Notes under the pieces: generated by a model
The model's input: the letters and a program-made list of their open reading frames with translations, nothing else
The model's database searches: none
What the model was told of the DNA's origin: nothing
In this document: one piece after another, positions 14,599 through 23,501 of the stretch
Position numbering within the stretch: the stretch's first letter is position 1
Layout of the letters: every line of letters begins with the position of its first letter
Program-made: the position numbers and the translations under genes
NCBI GenBank assembly: GCA_036394575.1
Contig: DASWEY010000077.1
Coordinates: 62,001 to 126,000, forward strand
DNA from: UKL13-2 sp036394575
GTDB taxonomy: Bacteria; Pseudomonadota; Gammaproteobacteria; Burkholderiales; Usitatibacteraceae
Reading direction: 5' to 3'
Length of the DNA: 64,000 nucleotides

Positions 14599-16458
14599 TC
14601 AATTGCCGGCCTCGAAGGCTTTCTTCTTGTCGAGATCGATATCGACGTACTTCCACCAGTGCTGCGTCTGGATGGGCGGGCGTACAAAACCGATCACATA
14701 GGGATACCACATATCGGTGATGATGCGATGGGCATCGACCTTCCAGGGCGCGTAGGCGACCATCAAACGCGCCATCTCCTGGTACAGCTTGGTGCGCTCG
14801 GGGCCGTCCGGCAAAACCTCGGCCTTGCGGTAGGCCTCGTCATAGGCGGCAAGTTTGAAACGTGCGCGGTTGCCCTTGAAGCCGGCATTGGGGCCATACA
14901 GCGACACCAGCCAGGTATCGGCATCGGGAATGCTGGCGCTGCCGGCCAGGAACCAGAGCATCAATTTGCCGGCATTCGATTCCTTCAACAGATCCGGCCA
15001 CTTGGCCTTGCGGATCTGCATCTTGATGCCGATGTCGTCCATGCTGCGCTTCCACAACTCGTCGAACAGCTTGAAGCGCGCATCGGATGCCGAGTTGTAC
15101 ATCAGCACCAGGGGCTTGCCGTCGGGCAGTTCACGATAGCCGTCGCCGTCGATGTCCTTGTAGCCGTACATATCCAGCAGGGCGTTGGCCTTGGCGGGAT
15201 CGTATTCGCCGGCGCTGGTACGGAAGCTGGGGTCATAGCCGGCCACGCCCGGACTGTAGGGCGTCATCGCTGGAATGGCCTGTCCTTTCCAGATAATGTT
15301 GATTTCATCTTCTGTCTTGTAAGCCAGAGATATTGCACGCCGCAGGGCGACCTTTTCCGGCGTGTAGCCGCCGATAACCGGGTCTTCCATATTGAAGTAG
15401 GCATAGGTCAGATCCAGCGCCGGAATCTGCGACATCCGGATGCCGCGCTTTTTCAGGTTCGGCGCCAGCTGGTTGTTCGGCACGCCGACGTTGGCGAATT
15501 CCGGCCCCATGCGGAACAGCAGATCGTGCTCGTTGTTCAGGAAGGCCAGCCAGCGCGGCTGCTGTTCCTCGATGATGGAAACTTCGACGCGCCCCACCAT
15601 CGGCATGCGCCGACCCTTCATTTTGGCCAGCAAGGCCTGGCCGTCCACATCGTCGGCAGCGGGTTGCGCATCCCAGTATTCCTCGCGGAAATTCGGATTG
15701 GCCACCAGGACAATTTTTGAAGAGCGCTTCCAGGAGGAAACCATATAGGCGCCGGTGCCGACCGGGTGCGAACCGATATCGTCCCTGTATTTTTCCACCA
15801 CCTCGCGCGCCACCGCGCAGGTGATACGGCAATCGGTCAGGTTGAACAGGAAAATATATTTTGGCTTGGTCAACTTGATTTGCCAGGTGTAGCGGTCCAG
15901 CGCACGCAGGCCTTCCAGCGGGGCATCGTAGTCGAGCTTGTTGGCTTTGCGCGCCTTGGCGATATATTCATCCGAACCAAGAATGAGGCCTTCGACCTCG
16001 CCCAGCTGCGGCGCGGACAGCTTCGGGTCCATCAGGCGCTTGATGGAATAGACATAGTCCTCGGCCACCAGCTCGCGCTTCTTGCCATTGAAGGCCGGAT
16101 CGTCCGCGAAATAGATGCCGGGCTTGACGCGCAGGGTGATGGTCTTGAGGTCGGCCGATACCTCGGGCATCGCCGCCAGGGTATTGGGACGCATCTTCAG
16201 CGGACGCGCCAGATAATCGAAAGTCAGCGGCGAATCGAAAATGCTGGAGTTGAGGATGTTCGAATAGACATCGCTGATCTTGTGCGGATCGAGCGTGGTC
16301 TCGGCGACCTCGAAGCCATAGTGCAGGACCTTGTTCGGGTCGGCGGCATAGGGTTTGACGTCGGGTTTGACATCGGGCGTGACGTCGGCGGCGTAGACGC
16401 TCGCACCGGCCAGCGCGAGGCTCAGAAACAGCAGAGAGGCAGACAAGATTCTGGACAT
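14599..16458 (-). CDS. Periplasmic oligopeptide-binding protein, SBP family 5 (YejA-like)
   Basis: The protein has about 619 residues. ATG 16458 gives a clean Sec signal peptide, MSRILSASLLFLSLALAGASVYAA; a further in-frame Met lies four codons upstream. The mature protein shows the SBP_bac_5 pattern: ETTLDPHKISDVYS near the N-terminus, YVYSIKRLMDPK, then ALRRAISLAY and a C-terminal lobe. It would deliver peptides to YejBE. It is the first gene of the importer operon, reading away from fabI. A TATAGT (about 16520-16525, minus strand) is a possible -10. Confidence 0.88.
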   Translation of the reverse strand: MSRILSASLLFLSLALAGASVYAADVTPDVKPDVKPYAADPNKVLHYGFEVAETTLDPHKISDVYSNILNSSIFDSPLTFDYLARPLKMRPNTLAAMPEVSADLKTITLRVKPGIYFADDPAFNGKKRELVAEDYVYSIKRLMDPKLSAPQLGEVEGLILGSDEYIAKARKANKLDYDAPLEGLRALDRYTWQIKLTKPKYIFLFNLTDCRITCAVAREVVEKYRDDIGSHPVGTGAYMVSSWKRSSKIVLVANPNFREEYWDAQPAADDVDGQALLAKMKGRRMPMVGRVEVSIIEEQQPRWLAFLNNEHDLLFRMGPEFANVGVPNNQLAPNLKKRGIRMSQIPALDLTYAYFNMEDPVIGGYTPEKVALRRAISLAYKTEDEINIIWKGQAIPAMTPYSPGVAGYDPSFRTSAGEYDPAKANALLDMYGYKDIDGDGYRELPDGKPLVLMYNSASDARFKLFDELWKRSMDDIGIKMQIRKAKWPDLLKESNAGKLMLWFLAGSASIPDADTWLVSLYGPNAGFKGNRARFKLAAYDEAYRKAEVLPDGPERTKLYQEMARLMVAYAPWKVDAHRIITDMWYPYVIGFVRPPIQTQHWWKYVDIDLDKKKAFEAGN

Positions 16459-16692
16459 ATACCCTCGCAAACCGGCAAGCGGCCAGGATCACCGGCCGGG
16501 ACCATCAAAAGCGCGCTAACTATAACCCAAAGCCGGCCATTTTTTACCGCGCCGCCGCAGACTGAAAACCCCCGCGACGATAGTCGTGCCGGGCCGGTGC
16601 CGGCGGCCCCGATTACGGATGAAGACGCCCGGTTACGGTGCCGGTCTTGGGATAAACTGCGGGGATTCATCACTCCCAAGGGATACAGCATC

Positions 16693-17478
16693 GTGGGTTT
16701 CTTAGCCAATAAAAAAATTCTCGTCACCGGCCTGCTTTCCAACCGCTCGATCGCCTACGGCATCGCCAAGGCCCTGAAGCGCGAAGGCGCCGAACTGGCC
16801 TTCACCTATGCGGGCGACGGCATCCGCGAACGCGTCGAACGCCTCGCCCCGGATTTCGACGGCAAGATCATCCTGCCCTGCGATGTTTCCAGCGACGAGC
16901 AGATCGAGAATTGCTTCAAGGAACTGGGCAAGCACTGGGATGGTCTCGACGGTTTTGTGCATGCCATCGCCTTCGCCCCGCGCGAAGCCATCGCCGGCGA
17001 TTTTCTCGAGGGCCTGTCGCGCGAAAGTTTCCGCATCGCCCACGACATCTCCAGCTACAGCTACGCCGCGATGGCCAAGGCCGCGCTGCCGATGATGGAA
17101 GGCCGCAATGGCGCCATCCTCACCCTCTCCTACCTCGGCGCGGTGCGCGCGGTGCCCAACTACAACACCATGGGCGCGGCCAAGGCCAGCCTCGAAGCCG
17201 TCACCCGTTATCTGGCCGCCAGCCTCGGCCCGCGCGGCATTCGCGCCAATGCGATTTCCGCCGGCCCGATCAAGACACTCGCCGCCGCCGGCATCGCCAA
17301 CTTCGGCAAACTGCTGTCGGCGTTCGCCGATCAGGCGCCGCTGCGCCGCAATGTCACCGCAGAAGAAGTCGGCAATGCCGCCGCCTTTTTGATGAGCGAT
17401 TTGTCGAGCGGGATTACCGGCGAGATTACTTATGTGGATTGCGGGTATTCGCAGGTGTCGGGTGGGATGGTGGAGTAA
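16693..17478 (+). CDS. fabI: Enoyl-[acyl-carrier-protein] reductase (NADH)
   Basis: The protein has 261 residues and matches FabI throughout. It catalyses the last reduction of each fatty-acid elongation cycle in the cytosol. The start is GTG 16693, giving MGFLANKKILVTG as in E. coli, with AAGGGA about 7 bp upstream; the open frame further upstream is antisense to the peptide-binding gene. Active-site residues are Y147, Y157 and K164 in LSYLGAVRAVPNYNTMGAAK. The Ser-Ile-Ala-Tyr stretch that binds NADH (residues 19-22) is present. It diverges from the yej operon across a 234-bp spacer. Confidence 0.95.
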   Translation: MGFLANKKILVTGLLSNRSIAYGIAKALKREGAELAFTYAGDGIRERVERLAPDFDGKIILPCDVSSDEQIENCFKELGKHWDGLDGFVHAIAFAPREAIAGDFLEGLSRESFRIAHDISSYSYAAMAKAALPMMEGRNGAILTLSYLGAVRAVPNYNTMGAAKASLEAVTRYLAASLGPRGIRANAISAGPIKTLAAAGIANFGKLLSAFADQAPLRRNVTAEEVGNAAAFLMSDLSSGITGEITYVDCGYSQVSGGMVE

Positions 17479-17535
17479 CAGCGCGCCTTTGGCTTCAAGA
17501 CCTTCAACGCGTAGATGCACTCAAACTCCCACTGT

Positions 17536-17617
17536 AGCCCCGGCGAAGGCCGGGGCCCAGTCCATCGTAGGTTTTGACAATACGCAGGGCTGGATTCCGG
17601 CCTTCGCCGGAATGACG
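17536..17617. repeat. GGATTCC/GGAATGAC-type dispersed repeat
   Basis: The left hairpin CCCCGGCGAAGGCCGGGG and the right hairpin ATTCCGGCCTTCGCCGGAAT are separated by about 35 bp containing CCCAGTCC. This is the reference form for the altered copy at 14.4 kb. It lies directly after fabI and before palindromic element copy 2. Confidence 0.8.
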
Positions 17618-17637
17618 AATTTTCGTTTAAATTAAAA

Positions 17638-17708
17638 TTGAAGCTCCAGCATTGGCGCGCATTTCCAGCCATTTTTGCTCCAAACACCGCGCCAAATGGC
17701 GTTCTGCA
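17638..17708 (+). repeat. Dispersed 70-bp palindromic element, copy 2
   Basis: The copy begins CTCCAGCATTGGCGCG and ends CGCGCCAAATGGCGTTCTGC. It is the asymmetric form. The right edge is only about 20 bp from the GTG start of the following SDR gene, so it probably lies in that gene's leader. Confidence 0.85.
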
Positions 17709-17729
17709 TAATTTTCCACTCGGCAAACC

Positions 17730-18638
17730 GTGAAAAATTTCCAGCATAAAGTCGCTGTCATTACCGGCGCCGCTTCCGGCTTCGGGCGCGAGTTCGCCAA
17801 TATGGGCGCCACGCTGGGCATGAAGCTGGTGCTGGCCGATGTGGCGCAGGAACCGCTCGATGCCGCGGTGGCCGAATTGAAAGCGCAAGGCGCCGAGGTG
17901 GTGGCGATGCGCTGCGATGTGAGCCGGGGTGCGGATGTCGAGGCGCTCGCCAAGCTGGCGATCGACTCTTTCGGCGGCGTCAACCTGCTGTTCAACAACG
18001 CCGGCGTCGGCTCGGGCGGGCTGGTGTGGGAAAACACCGTCAAGGACTGGGAATGGGTGCTGGGCGTGAATCTCTGGGGCGTGATTCACGGCGTGCGCGT
18101 GTTCACGCCGCTGATGCTGGCACAGGCCGGGCGCGAAGCGGATTACGAGGGCCATATCGTCAATACTTCGTCGATGGCCGGCCTGCTGTCGCCGCAATTG
18201 ATGGGCGCCTACAACGTTTCCAAGCATGCGGTGGTGGCGTTGTCGGAAACCCTGTTTCATGACCTTAACGCGGTCGCGGCAGGCGCCCCCGGCAAGATCG
18301 GCTGCTCGGTGCTGTGCCCGGCGTTCGTGCCCACCGGCATCAGCCAGTCGCATCGCAATCGCCCGGCCGATTTGCAAAACGAGGCGGGGCCAACCGAATC
18401 GATGAAAGTCGCGCAGAAGATGACCCACAAGGCGGTGAGCGCGGGGAAAATGAGCGCGGCGGATGTGGCGCAGATTACCTTCGATGCGATTCGCGACAAT
18501 CGCTTCTACATCCTCACCCATCCGAAAATCATGGCGACGGTGAAAATGCGTCTCGAGGATATCGAGGCCCTGCAGAATCCGCGCGACCCGTTTGCGCTCA
18601 AGGAAGAGAACCGGCCGAAGCTGGATGGAACGGGCTGA
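17730..18638 (+). CDS. Short-chain dehydrogenase/reductase
   Basis: The protein has 302 residues and is a classical SDR. The nucleotide loop TGAASGFG is at about residues 12-19, NNAG is at about 89-92, and the catalytic Ser-Tyr-Lys set reads NTSSMAG...YNVSK. The C-terminus is extended by about 50 residues beyond the Rossmann core. The start is GTG 17730; no good ATG lies nearby and only a weak ribosome site is visible. The substrate is unknown. It stands alone between fabI and the convergent ppiD, with a shared terminator downstream. Confidence 0.85.
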   Translation: MKNFQHKVAVITGAASGFGREFANMGATLGMKLVLADVAQEPLDAAVAELKAQGAEVVAMRCDVSRGADVEALAKLAIDSFGGVNLLFNNAGVGSGGLVWENTVKDWEWVLGVNLWGVIHGVRVFTPLMLAQAGREADYEGHIVNTSSMAGLLSPQLMGAYNVSKHAVVALSETLFHDLNAVAAGAPGKIGCSVLCPAFVPTGISQSHRNRPADLQNEAGPTESMKVAQKMTHKAVSAGKMSAADVAQITFDAIRDNRFYILTHPKIMATVKMRLEDIEALQNPRDPFALKEENRPKLDGTG

Positions 18639-18680
18639 GTTTTTCAACGGCTCTCGCTTTACTCGTTAGCGCACCATTTC

Positions 18681-18778
18681 CGTCGTCCCAGCGCGGGATG
18701 AACGCATGCATTCATCCCCAGTCCGGGCCGGGAATTAAATTACGATGGACTGGATTCCAGCCTGCGCCGGAATGACAA
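18681..18778. repeat. GGATTCC/GGAATGAC-type dispersed repeat, diverged left arm
   Basis: The right half is GGACTGGATTCCAGCCTGCG followed by CCGGAATGAC. The left half is CGTCCCAGCGCGGGATGAAC followed by a GCATGCATTCATCCC extension containing its own GATGAA/TTCATC inverted repeat. It occupies most of the SDR-ppiD gap. Confidence 0.7.
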
Positions 18779-18804
18779 TTCGTCAATCGAACATGTCTGA
18801 ATGC

Positions 18805-18839
18805 AAAAAAATCGGGCCGCAATGCGGCCCGATTTTTTT
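18805..18839. terminator. Bidirectional Rho-independent terminator
   Basis: ATCGGGCCGC and GCGGCCCGAT form a 10-bp GC-rich stem, with six A on the left and seven T on the right. It serves both the plus-strand SDR gene and the minus-strand ppiD gene, which converge here. Confidence 0.9.
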
Positions 18840-18856
18840 GCTGGTGAAATCCGAAT

Positions 18857-20764
18857 TTACTGCTCGGCTTTTTTCGTCAGCACATCCTTGGCCACGGTGA
18901 CATCCGCCTTGTTGCGCACCTGGCTGAGCACGGCCTGGATCTGCTGGATCGCCAGCGCTTGCTCGATGCGCGCGCGCAGCGCCTTGACCTTGGCATCGTC
19001 GGCCGGCGGGGGAGCGATCACCTTGGCGACCTGCACCAGTACGTAGCCGCCGCCCGGGTTGTTGACGCCGACATAGCTCGGCAGCGATTTGGTATTGGCT
19101 TTCATCGCCGCTTCGATCACATCGGGCGCGAGGCCGCCGTTGTTGTTGCGGCTGACGGCCAGCAAGGCCGGAAATTTGACGTCGACCGCCTTGCCCTCGC
19201 GCAGGGCGGCGAGCTTGGCTTCGCCATCCTTGACCGCCAGCTTGGTCGCTTCTTCGCGCGACAGGCGCGTACTGATGGCCGCCTGCACTTCCGCGAAGGG
19301 GCGCACCACGGCGGGTTTCGATTCCAGCATGCGCGCCGCCACCAGGGTATTGGCTGCGACTTCCACGGCCTCGGTGTTGCGCTTGTTCTTCAGCACATCA
19401 TCGGAAAACAGCGCGGTCATCAGCTTCGGATTGTTGAACGGCGGCGGCACCTGGGCGCCCTTGCTGACGAAGGGACCCTGGCGGATCTGCAGACCCACCG
19501 CTTCCGCAGCCGCTTTCAGGCTGGTGGATTGTTCGTACACCAGGTTGCTGAATTTTTCGGCCAAGTCGGCGAATTTGCGCTGCGCCTTCTGCTTCTTGAG
19601 CTCGCCCTCGATCTCGGGCGTCACGTCGGCCAGGGACTTGATCTTCGCCTCGTGCACATCGGTGACGCGAATAATGTGGTAACCGTAATCGGTCTGCACC
19701 GGGCCGACGATTTCATCTTTCTTCGCCTTGAAGGCCGCCTCTTCGAACTGCGGCACCATGCTGCCGCGCGCGAAGAAACCGAGGTCACCGCCGTTCACGG
19801 CCGAGCCCGGATCGGCGGAATTCTTTTTGGCCAGTTCGGCAAATTCTTTCGGATTCTTTTTGAGCTGGGCAAGCAGGCTGTCGGCTTTTGCGCGCGCCGC
19901 TTTCTTTTCCGCATCGCCGGCGGTGGCCGCCACCGCGATCAGGATATGGCTGGCCTTGCGCTCTTCCTTCTGCCCGTAACGGACGCTGTTGGCATCGTAG
20001 TATTCCTTGACCTCGGCGGCGCTGACCTGGATCTGCGGCGCCAGCGCCTCGATCGACAATTCCAGGTACTCCGGCTTCACCTGGGCCGGGATGGTGAACT
20101 CGGCCTGATGGGCGTCGTAATAGGCCTTGATCTGCTCGGGCGTCACCTTGACCTGTGCTGTGAACTGCTCGGGCAGGACGTTGACGATCGCCACTTCGCG
20201 CGACTGTTCGGCAGCCAGCAGATACTGCTGCGCGCTGGCGGTGCCGACGAAGCCGGTGGCGGCAATGCTTTCGATGAACTGCTGGCGGGCGAGGTCCTGG
20301 CGCAGCTTGGCCTCAAAGGCGGGGGCGCTGGTATTGACCGAGCGCAAATAGCCTTCATAACGGGAGGGCACAAATTTGCCGTCCTGCTGGAATGCGGTTT
20401 CACTGCTGATGCGGTCGCGCAGGGCGGAATCGCTCACGCTCAGGCCCGAGGCGCGGGTGGCGGCGGTGATCAGGCGCTCGTCGATGAGTCTATCGAGCAC
20501 CCCTTTGCGCATTTCGGGGCTGTCCATGATCGAGGCGTCGACATTGCCGCCGAACTGCTGGCGGAACTGCTCCATCTGGTCGCGCAGGGCATTGCTGAAA
20601 TCCACCGAGGTGATTTTCTCGTCGCCGACATGGGCGACGACGTCCTGGCCGGCGGGGTTGCGAACGTACGATTCCACCCCCCACAGCGCGAACGGTACCG
20701 TGATGATGGCGAGAATGAGTTTGGCGAGCCAGGTATTGGCGGCAGTGCGAATCGATTCGAGCAT
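18857..20764 (-). CDS. ppiD: Periplasmic folding chaperone / peptidyl-prolyl isomerase PpiD
   Basis: The protein has 635 residues. One N-terminal membrane anchor (LAKLILAIITVPFALWG, about residues 14-30) is followed by a SurA-like N-domain (about 35-190). A parvulin domain around 260-360 (KASHILIAV...GGDLGFFARGSMVPQFEEAAF...YGYHIIRVTD) and a C-terminal chaperone section complete it. It is held in the inner membrane facing the periplasm and assists newly secreted proteins at the Sec translocon. The length matches the family. A separate promoter and a hairpin with a U-tract lie in its leader (see 20826-20989). Confidence 0.93.
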   Translation of the reverse strand: MLESIRTAANTWLAKLILAIITVPFALWGVESYVRNPAGQDVVAHVGDEKITSVDFSNALRDQMEQFRQQFGGNVDASIMDSPEMRKGVLDRLIDERLITAATRASGLSVSDSALRDRISSETAFQQDGKFVPSRYEGYLRSVNTSAPAFEAKLRQDLARQQFIESIAATGFVGTASAQQYLLAAEQSREVAIVNVLPEQFTAQVKVTPEQIKAYYDAHQAEFTIPAQVKPEYLELSIEALAPQIQVSAAEVKEYYDANSVRYGQKEERKASHILIAVAATAGDAEKKAARAKADSLLAQLKKNPKEFAELAKKNSADPGSAVNGGDLGFFARGSMVPQFEEAAFKAKKDEIVGPVQTDYGYHIIRVTDVHEAKIKSLADVTPEIEGELKKQKAQRKFADLAEKFSNLVYEQSTSLKAAAEAVGLQIRQGPFVSKGAQVPPPFNNPKLMTALFSDDVLKNKRNTEAVEVAANTLVAARMLESKPAVVRPFAEVQAAISTRLSREEATKLAVKDGEAKLAALREGKAVDVKFPALLAVSRNNNGGLAPDVIEAAMKANTKSLPSYVGVNNPGGGYVLVQVAKVIAPPPADDAKVKALRARIEQALAIQQIQAVLSQVRNKADVTVAKDVLTKKAEQ

Positions 20765-20823
20765 GGCGGCGGACGCTTATGAAAAATGACGGCGGGTATA
20801 TCGGATAGATGCAAGGCAGATAC

Positions 20824-20855
20824 AAAAAAGGCGAACTTCAGGAAAGTTCGCCCTT
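20824..20855 (-). terminator. Rho-independent terminator in the ppiD leader
   Basis: On the minus strand GGCGAACTT pairs with AAGTTCGCC, followed by six T. It ends transcripts coming from the EAL gene, or from the TATAAT at 21001-20996, about 60 bp before the ppiD start. Confidence 0.8.
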
Positions 20856-20989
20856 TGCCCGGCGACGCGGGACGGCATCGCCCTCAGAATCTTGTGCTGC
20901 GAATTTTCAGTGAACAACGCAGCCTTCAAGGGCTGCCGAAGGAGCTGGCGAAGGGCCTGCAACATCGTGTTCCCGGCAGCGTATGAAGC
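20826..20989 (-). ncRNA. Candidate structured small RNA or attenuator leader upstream of ppiD
   Basis: A TATAAT at 21001-20996 (minus strand) is followed about 165 nt later by the terminator at 20824-20855, with no gene between. The interval contains possible stems GCTGCCG/CGGCAGC, GCAGCC/GGCTGC with loop CTTGAA, and GGCGA/TCGCC. This is the layout of a free small RNA or of an attenuated leader for ppiD. I compared it by eye with 6S and SRP RNA and saw no convincing match. The -35 is poor. Confidence 0.4.
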
Positions 20990-20995
20990 GGGCGA

Positions 20996-21001
20996 ATTAT
21001 A
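20996..21001 (-). promoter_or_regulatory. Putative -10 element (TATAAT)
   Basis: The minus strand reads GGGCTATAATTCGCC, an exact -10 consensus in a GC-rich spacer, 66 bp downstream of the EAL gene stop. No good -35 is seen at 16-18 bp. Confidence 0.45.
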
Positions 21002-21066
21002 GCCCAAAAGCGCTACCGGCTCCAGTTCAGGGCGCCATCGCGCCATTGGCGGAATGGCCGGCGCGG

Positions 21067-22362
21067 TTAGTGCAGCAACTGGAAATCAAAACACAGCACG
21101 AAGGTCGCATTTTCGCGAGAGACTGCCAGCCCCGCGGTCATGCAATCGCGGCCAGCGGCGACGGAAAAATGCATCCCCGAAAACGCCGGCCGACCGGGGG
21201 CTTGTAGAGCCTTGTTGAAATAGCTGCGCCGCGACCAGTTGGCGCCAGCATCGGGGAACAGCGGCGCCAGCTTGGCCCCGGTCGACTGCCCGCCGGTGAT
21301 GGATGAGCCCTGCTGAATGCCATCGGCATTAAGCAGGAACACGCGCAGGGCCCCCGGCGCGGCGAGGAATGCCGCTGCCGCCCCGGCCAGGTTCTGGGTG
21401 TCCGCAAAAATCCGGGCCGCGCCGTCGATCGCGTTGCGAATCGGAATCAGCATATCCTGCTCGCGCTGTTCGGCGCCGCTGGCGCGCCGGGTGAACTCGG
21501 TCCAGATGAATTCGATGAACGGCGTGACGGCCCGTGCCGAGGCGGCCAGTTTCGGCGCCGGCTCCGCGAACCAGAAGCCCTGGAAAAAATCGACGTCGGC
21601 CTCCATCGAGGCCAGCACCTCCTCGGTCGTCTCCAGCCCTTCGGCCACCACCATCGCGCCCATCTGGTGGATGGTCGAGACGATGGATTTCAGCACGCGC
21701 CGCGTCACCGGGTCCTCTCCCGAACGCTTGATCAGGGAGCGATCCAGCTTGACGAACTCCGGACGCAGGGCCTCGACGCGGTCGTAATTGGACTGCTGCG
21801 CGCCGAAGTCGTCGATGGCGATCAGGTAGCGGTCGTTGCGATGCGCGATGATCACTTCGCGCATCTTCGGCTCGTCGATGCAGGCATGTTCGGTGAGTTC
21901 GAGCACCACGCGCGCGTCGCTCAGCTGATCGAGCTCGGGGAACAGCTTTTCGAAGGGCACGCCCTCGATCAAGCGTACGAAAATATCCGGCGTGGTGTTG
22001 AGGAACAGCCATTCCGGGCCACGCACCTGCGCGCCGAAATTCATCACATGCACTTCGCGGGCCAGCTGGTCGAGACGGATCAGGTCCAGTGCGGAAAATT
22101 CCTCCGAGAACAAGCGCTCAGGGGTGATGGCATTGCCGACGCCGTCACGCGGGCGCGCCAAGGCTTCAAAAGCCACCACCCGCGAATGCGTCATGCTCAC
22201 CAGGGGCTGGAAGGCGGAAGCGATCTTCAGGCCGGCATAGTTGCCGATAAATGAATCCCCCTCGGCGACGAGCGTATCGCCGGGCGTCAGCGGAAAATTG
22301 TAGGCCTTGAAAAAATTGGTCGCGCTCAGGTCAAGCTGCACGATCTGACTGGATTCATCCAT
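21067..22362 (-). CDS. Cyclic-di-GMP phosphodiesterase (EAL domain) with C-terminal sensor-like domain
   Basis: The protein has 431 residues. The EAL domain (about 48-290) keeps the expected catalytic residues: E66 in FEALAR, N122 in FLNTTP, E155 in ELTE, D184-D185 in DDFG, K205 in KLD, E241 in VAEGLET and Q261 in QGFWF. It should therefore hydrolyse c-di-GMP to pGpG. The C-terminal 130 residues include FLLNADGIQQGSS, resembling PDC/Cache sensor folds, but no membrane helices flank them, so sensing would be cytoplasmic. It is monocistronic, with its own terminator downstream at 20824-20855. Confidence 0.9.
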   Translation of the reverse strand: MDESSQIVQLDLSATNFFKAYNFPLTPGDTLVAEGDSFIGNYAGLKIASAFQPLVSMTHSRVVAFEALARPRDGVGNAITPERLFSEEFSALDLIRLDQLAREVHVMNFGAQVRGPEWLFLNTTPDIFVRLIEGVPFEKLFPELDQLSDARVVLELTEHACIDEPKMREVIIAHRNDRYLIAIDDFGAQQSNYDRVEALRPEFVKLDRSLIKRSGEDPVTRRVLKSIVSTIHQMGAMVVAEGLETTEEVLASMEADVDFFQGFWFAEPAPKLAASARAVTPFIEFIWTEFTRRASGAEQREQDMLIPIRNAIDGAARIFADTQNLAGAAAAFLAAPGALRVFLLNADGIQQGSSITGGQSTGAKLAPLFPDAGANWSRRSYFNKALQAPGRPAFSGMHFSVAAGRDCMTAGLAVSRENATFVLCFDFQLLH

Positions 22363-22448
22363 GGCGTTTCTTGGGAATCTGTTTTGATGTTTGGGGTGCG
22401 GCTTGTTTCAATATGAAGTGAATCATGGCGTGCCGCGGTGAAACTTGC

Positions 22449-22516
22449 AAACTCCAGCATTGGCGCGGAGTTTGGGGCAAAAGTGCCCGGAAAGGCGCGC
22501 CAAATGGCGTTCTGCG
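22449..22516 (+). repeat. Dispersed 70-bp palindromic element, copy 3
   Basis: The copy begins AAACTCCAGCATTGGCGCG and ends GGCGCGCCAAATGGCGTTCT. It is the asymmetric form, and its loop (GGGGCAAAAGTGCCC) has its own small stem, unlike the other copies. Confidence 0.85.
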
Positions 22517-22524
22517 TAAAATTG

Positions 22525-23052
22525 TCACCGGTATGCCCGGTGTGGACGGCGATTCGCGAACCGCCGCCACAGTGCAGCCGGCGCGAACCACAGGCCGAGG
22601 AACGCCAGCCAGGCGATCACGCCGATGACCGCGGCCAGGGTCAGGCTGTCCGCAGACAACCCGAACGATGGCTTGAAAATCGCCCAGGTCGCTGACACCA
22701 TCTGCATATCGGCCTTGCCCAGCAGATACCACAACTGGTGCAACAGGTCCGTATTCAATGCCTGCGCCGCCGCGCGCAGATGCTGCGCCGAATCCAGCAT
22801 CGCGACAATCGCGGCGCCTTCGCTGTGAAAGGTTGCATCGGTGCTGTGCAGATGATGCTCGACCAGGGCCTGCATGCTGCCGCCGAATTGCTGATTGGCG
22901 ATTTCCTGGAACGGCGCTAGGTCGCGCAGCGCCTGATCGAGCGCGCCGCCGACTCGCTGCCGGTATTGGGCGACAAAGCTGGGAATGGTGCCGCCGGCGA
23001 TGACGCCGGCGACGAGAACGATGCGATCGAGGAACCCGCCGATGATTCGCAT
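22525..23052 (-). CDS. DUF2937-like inner-membrane protein
   Basis: The protein has 175 residues when started at ATG 23052 (MRIIGGFLDRIVLVAG), the typical N-terminus of this family; an upstream Met adds 12 unrelated residues. One membrane segment is near the N-terminus (about 9-27) and one near the C-terminus (about 135-155). Between them is a helical periplasmic-type region with the motif QYRQRVGGALDQALRDL. DUF2937 has no known function. It is monocistronic between the EAL gene and the tRNA cluster. Confidence 0.7.
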   Translation of the reverse strand: MRIIGGFLDRIVLVAGVIAGGTIPSFVAQYRQRVGGALDQALRDLAPFQEIANQQFGGSMQALVEHHLHSTDATFHSEGAAIVAMLDSAQHLRAAAQALNTDLLHQLWYLLGKADMQMVSATWAIFKPSFGLSADSLTLAAVIGVIAWLAFLGLWFAPAALWRRFANRRPHRAYR

Positions 23053-23319
23053 CGCCGATTTAATCGCGGCAGGGCCTGACGACAGCAACGATGCCCTTCA
23101 CCGTTTTGATCCGGTGAATCGTGCGGCCGGACAAGCCGGATTCGACAGGGAATGCAAGCATGGAAAAGACTCGGCAATGAGAAAGGCCCGGGCCCTGTTC
23201 GCGATGCGTCGACATGAGCCGGTCACCTCATTGTATTGCATCTGCCAGGCTGCTGTTATGCGGCCACGCGGTGGGGGACAATCGATACCAGTACGGCGCC
23301 CGGCCCATACCCAAAAACA

Positions 23320-23349
23320 CAAGGGCCGAACCCGCGCGGATTCGGCCCC
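23320..23349 (-). terminator. Terminator-like hairpin next to tRNA fragment
   Basis: GGGCCGAA and TTCGGCCC form an 8-bp stem with a GC-rich loop that can pair further. On the minus strand it is followed by TTGTGTTTTT. It stands 8 bp beyond the tRNA-Asp fragment, copying the arrangement of the true tRNA-Asp and its terminator. Confidence 0.55.
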
Positions 23350-23356
23350 TGCATAT

Positions 23357-23382
23357 AAATTTGACGGAGTGGATGGGACTCG
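23357..23382 (-). repeat. Degenerate duplicate of the tRNA-Asp 3' end
   Basis: The plus-strand stretch AAATTTGACGGAGTGGATGG then GACTCG matches the edge of tRNA-Asp at 23502-23526 (AAATTGGCGGAGTGGACGG then GACTCG) with only a few changes. The remainder of a tRNA is missing. It could be the relic of a tandem tRNA-Asp copy or of an attachment site. Confidence 0.5.
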
Positions 23383-23474
23383 CCCACATGCTACGGGCCG
23401 CGGAATCCCATGCATGCGATTCCCTTCGATTCCCGCCGCAAGCCCCGCAGGGGGCTTGCTCCACCCCACAAACG

Positions 23475-23501
23475 AAAATGTCTGCTTGCGCAGACATTTT
23501 T
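23475..23501 (-). terminator. Terminator of the hupB-tRNA-Val-tRNA-Asp transcript
   Basis: On the minus strand AAAATGTCTGC pairs with GCAGACATTTT around a short loop and is followed by CGTTT. It begins 5 bp after the tRNA-Asp CCA end. Confidence 0.75.

Noticed and set aside
15766..16692. In-frame upstream extension of fabI
   Set aside because: It is antisense to the peptide-binding gene and unlike any FabI; GTG 16693 gives the family N-terminus.
18959..20782. 607-codon plus-strand frame opposite ppiD
   Set aside because: Exact antisense of PpiD with no recognisable domain or ribosome site.
23357..23382. Additional tRNA gene
   Set aside because: Only a degraded 3' end is present; no D arm, anticodon arm or 5' acceptor strand can be folded.
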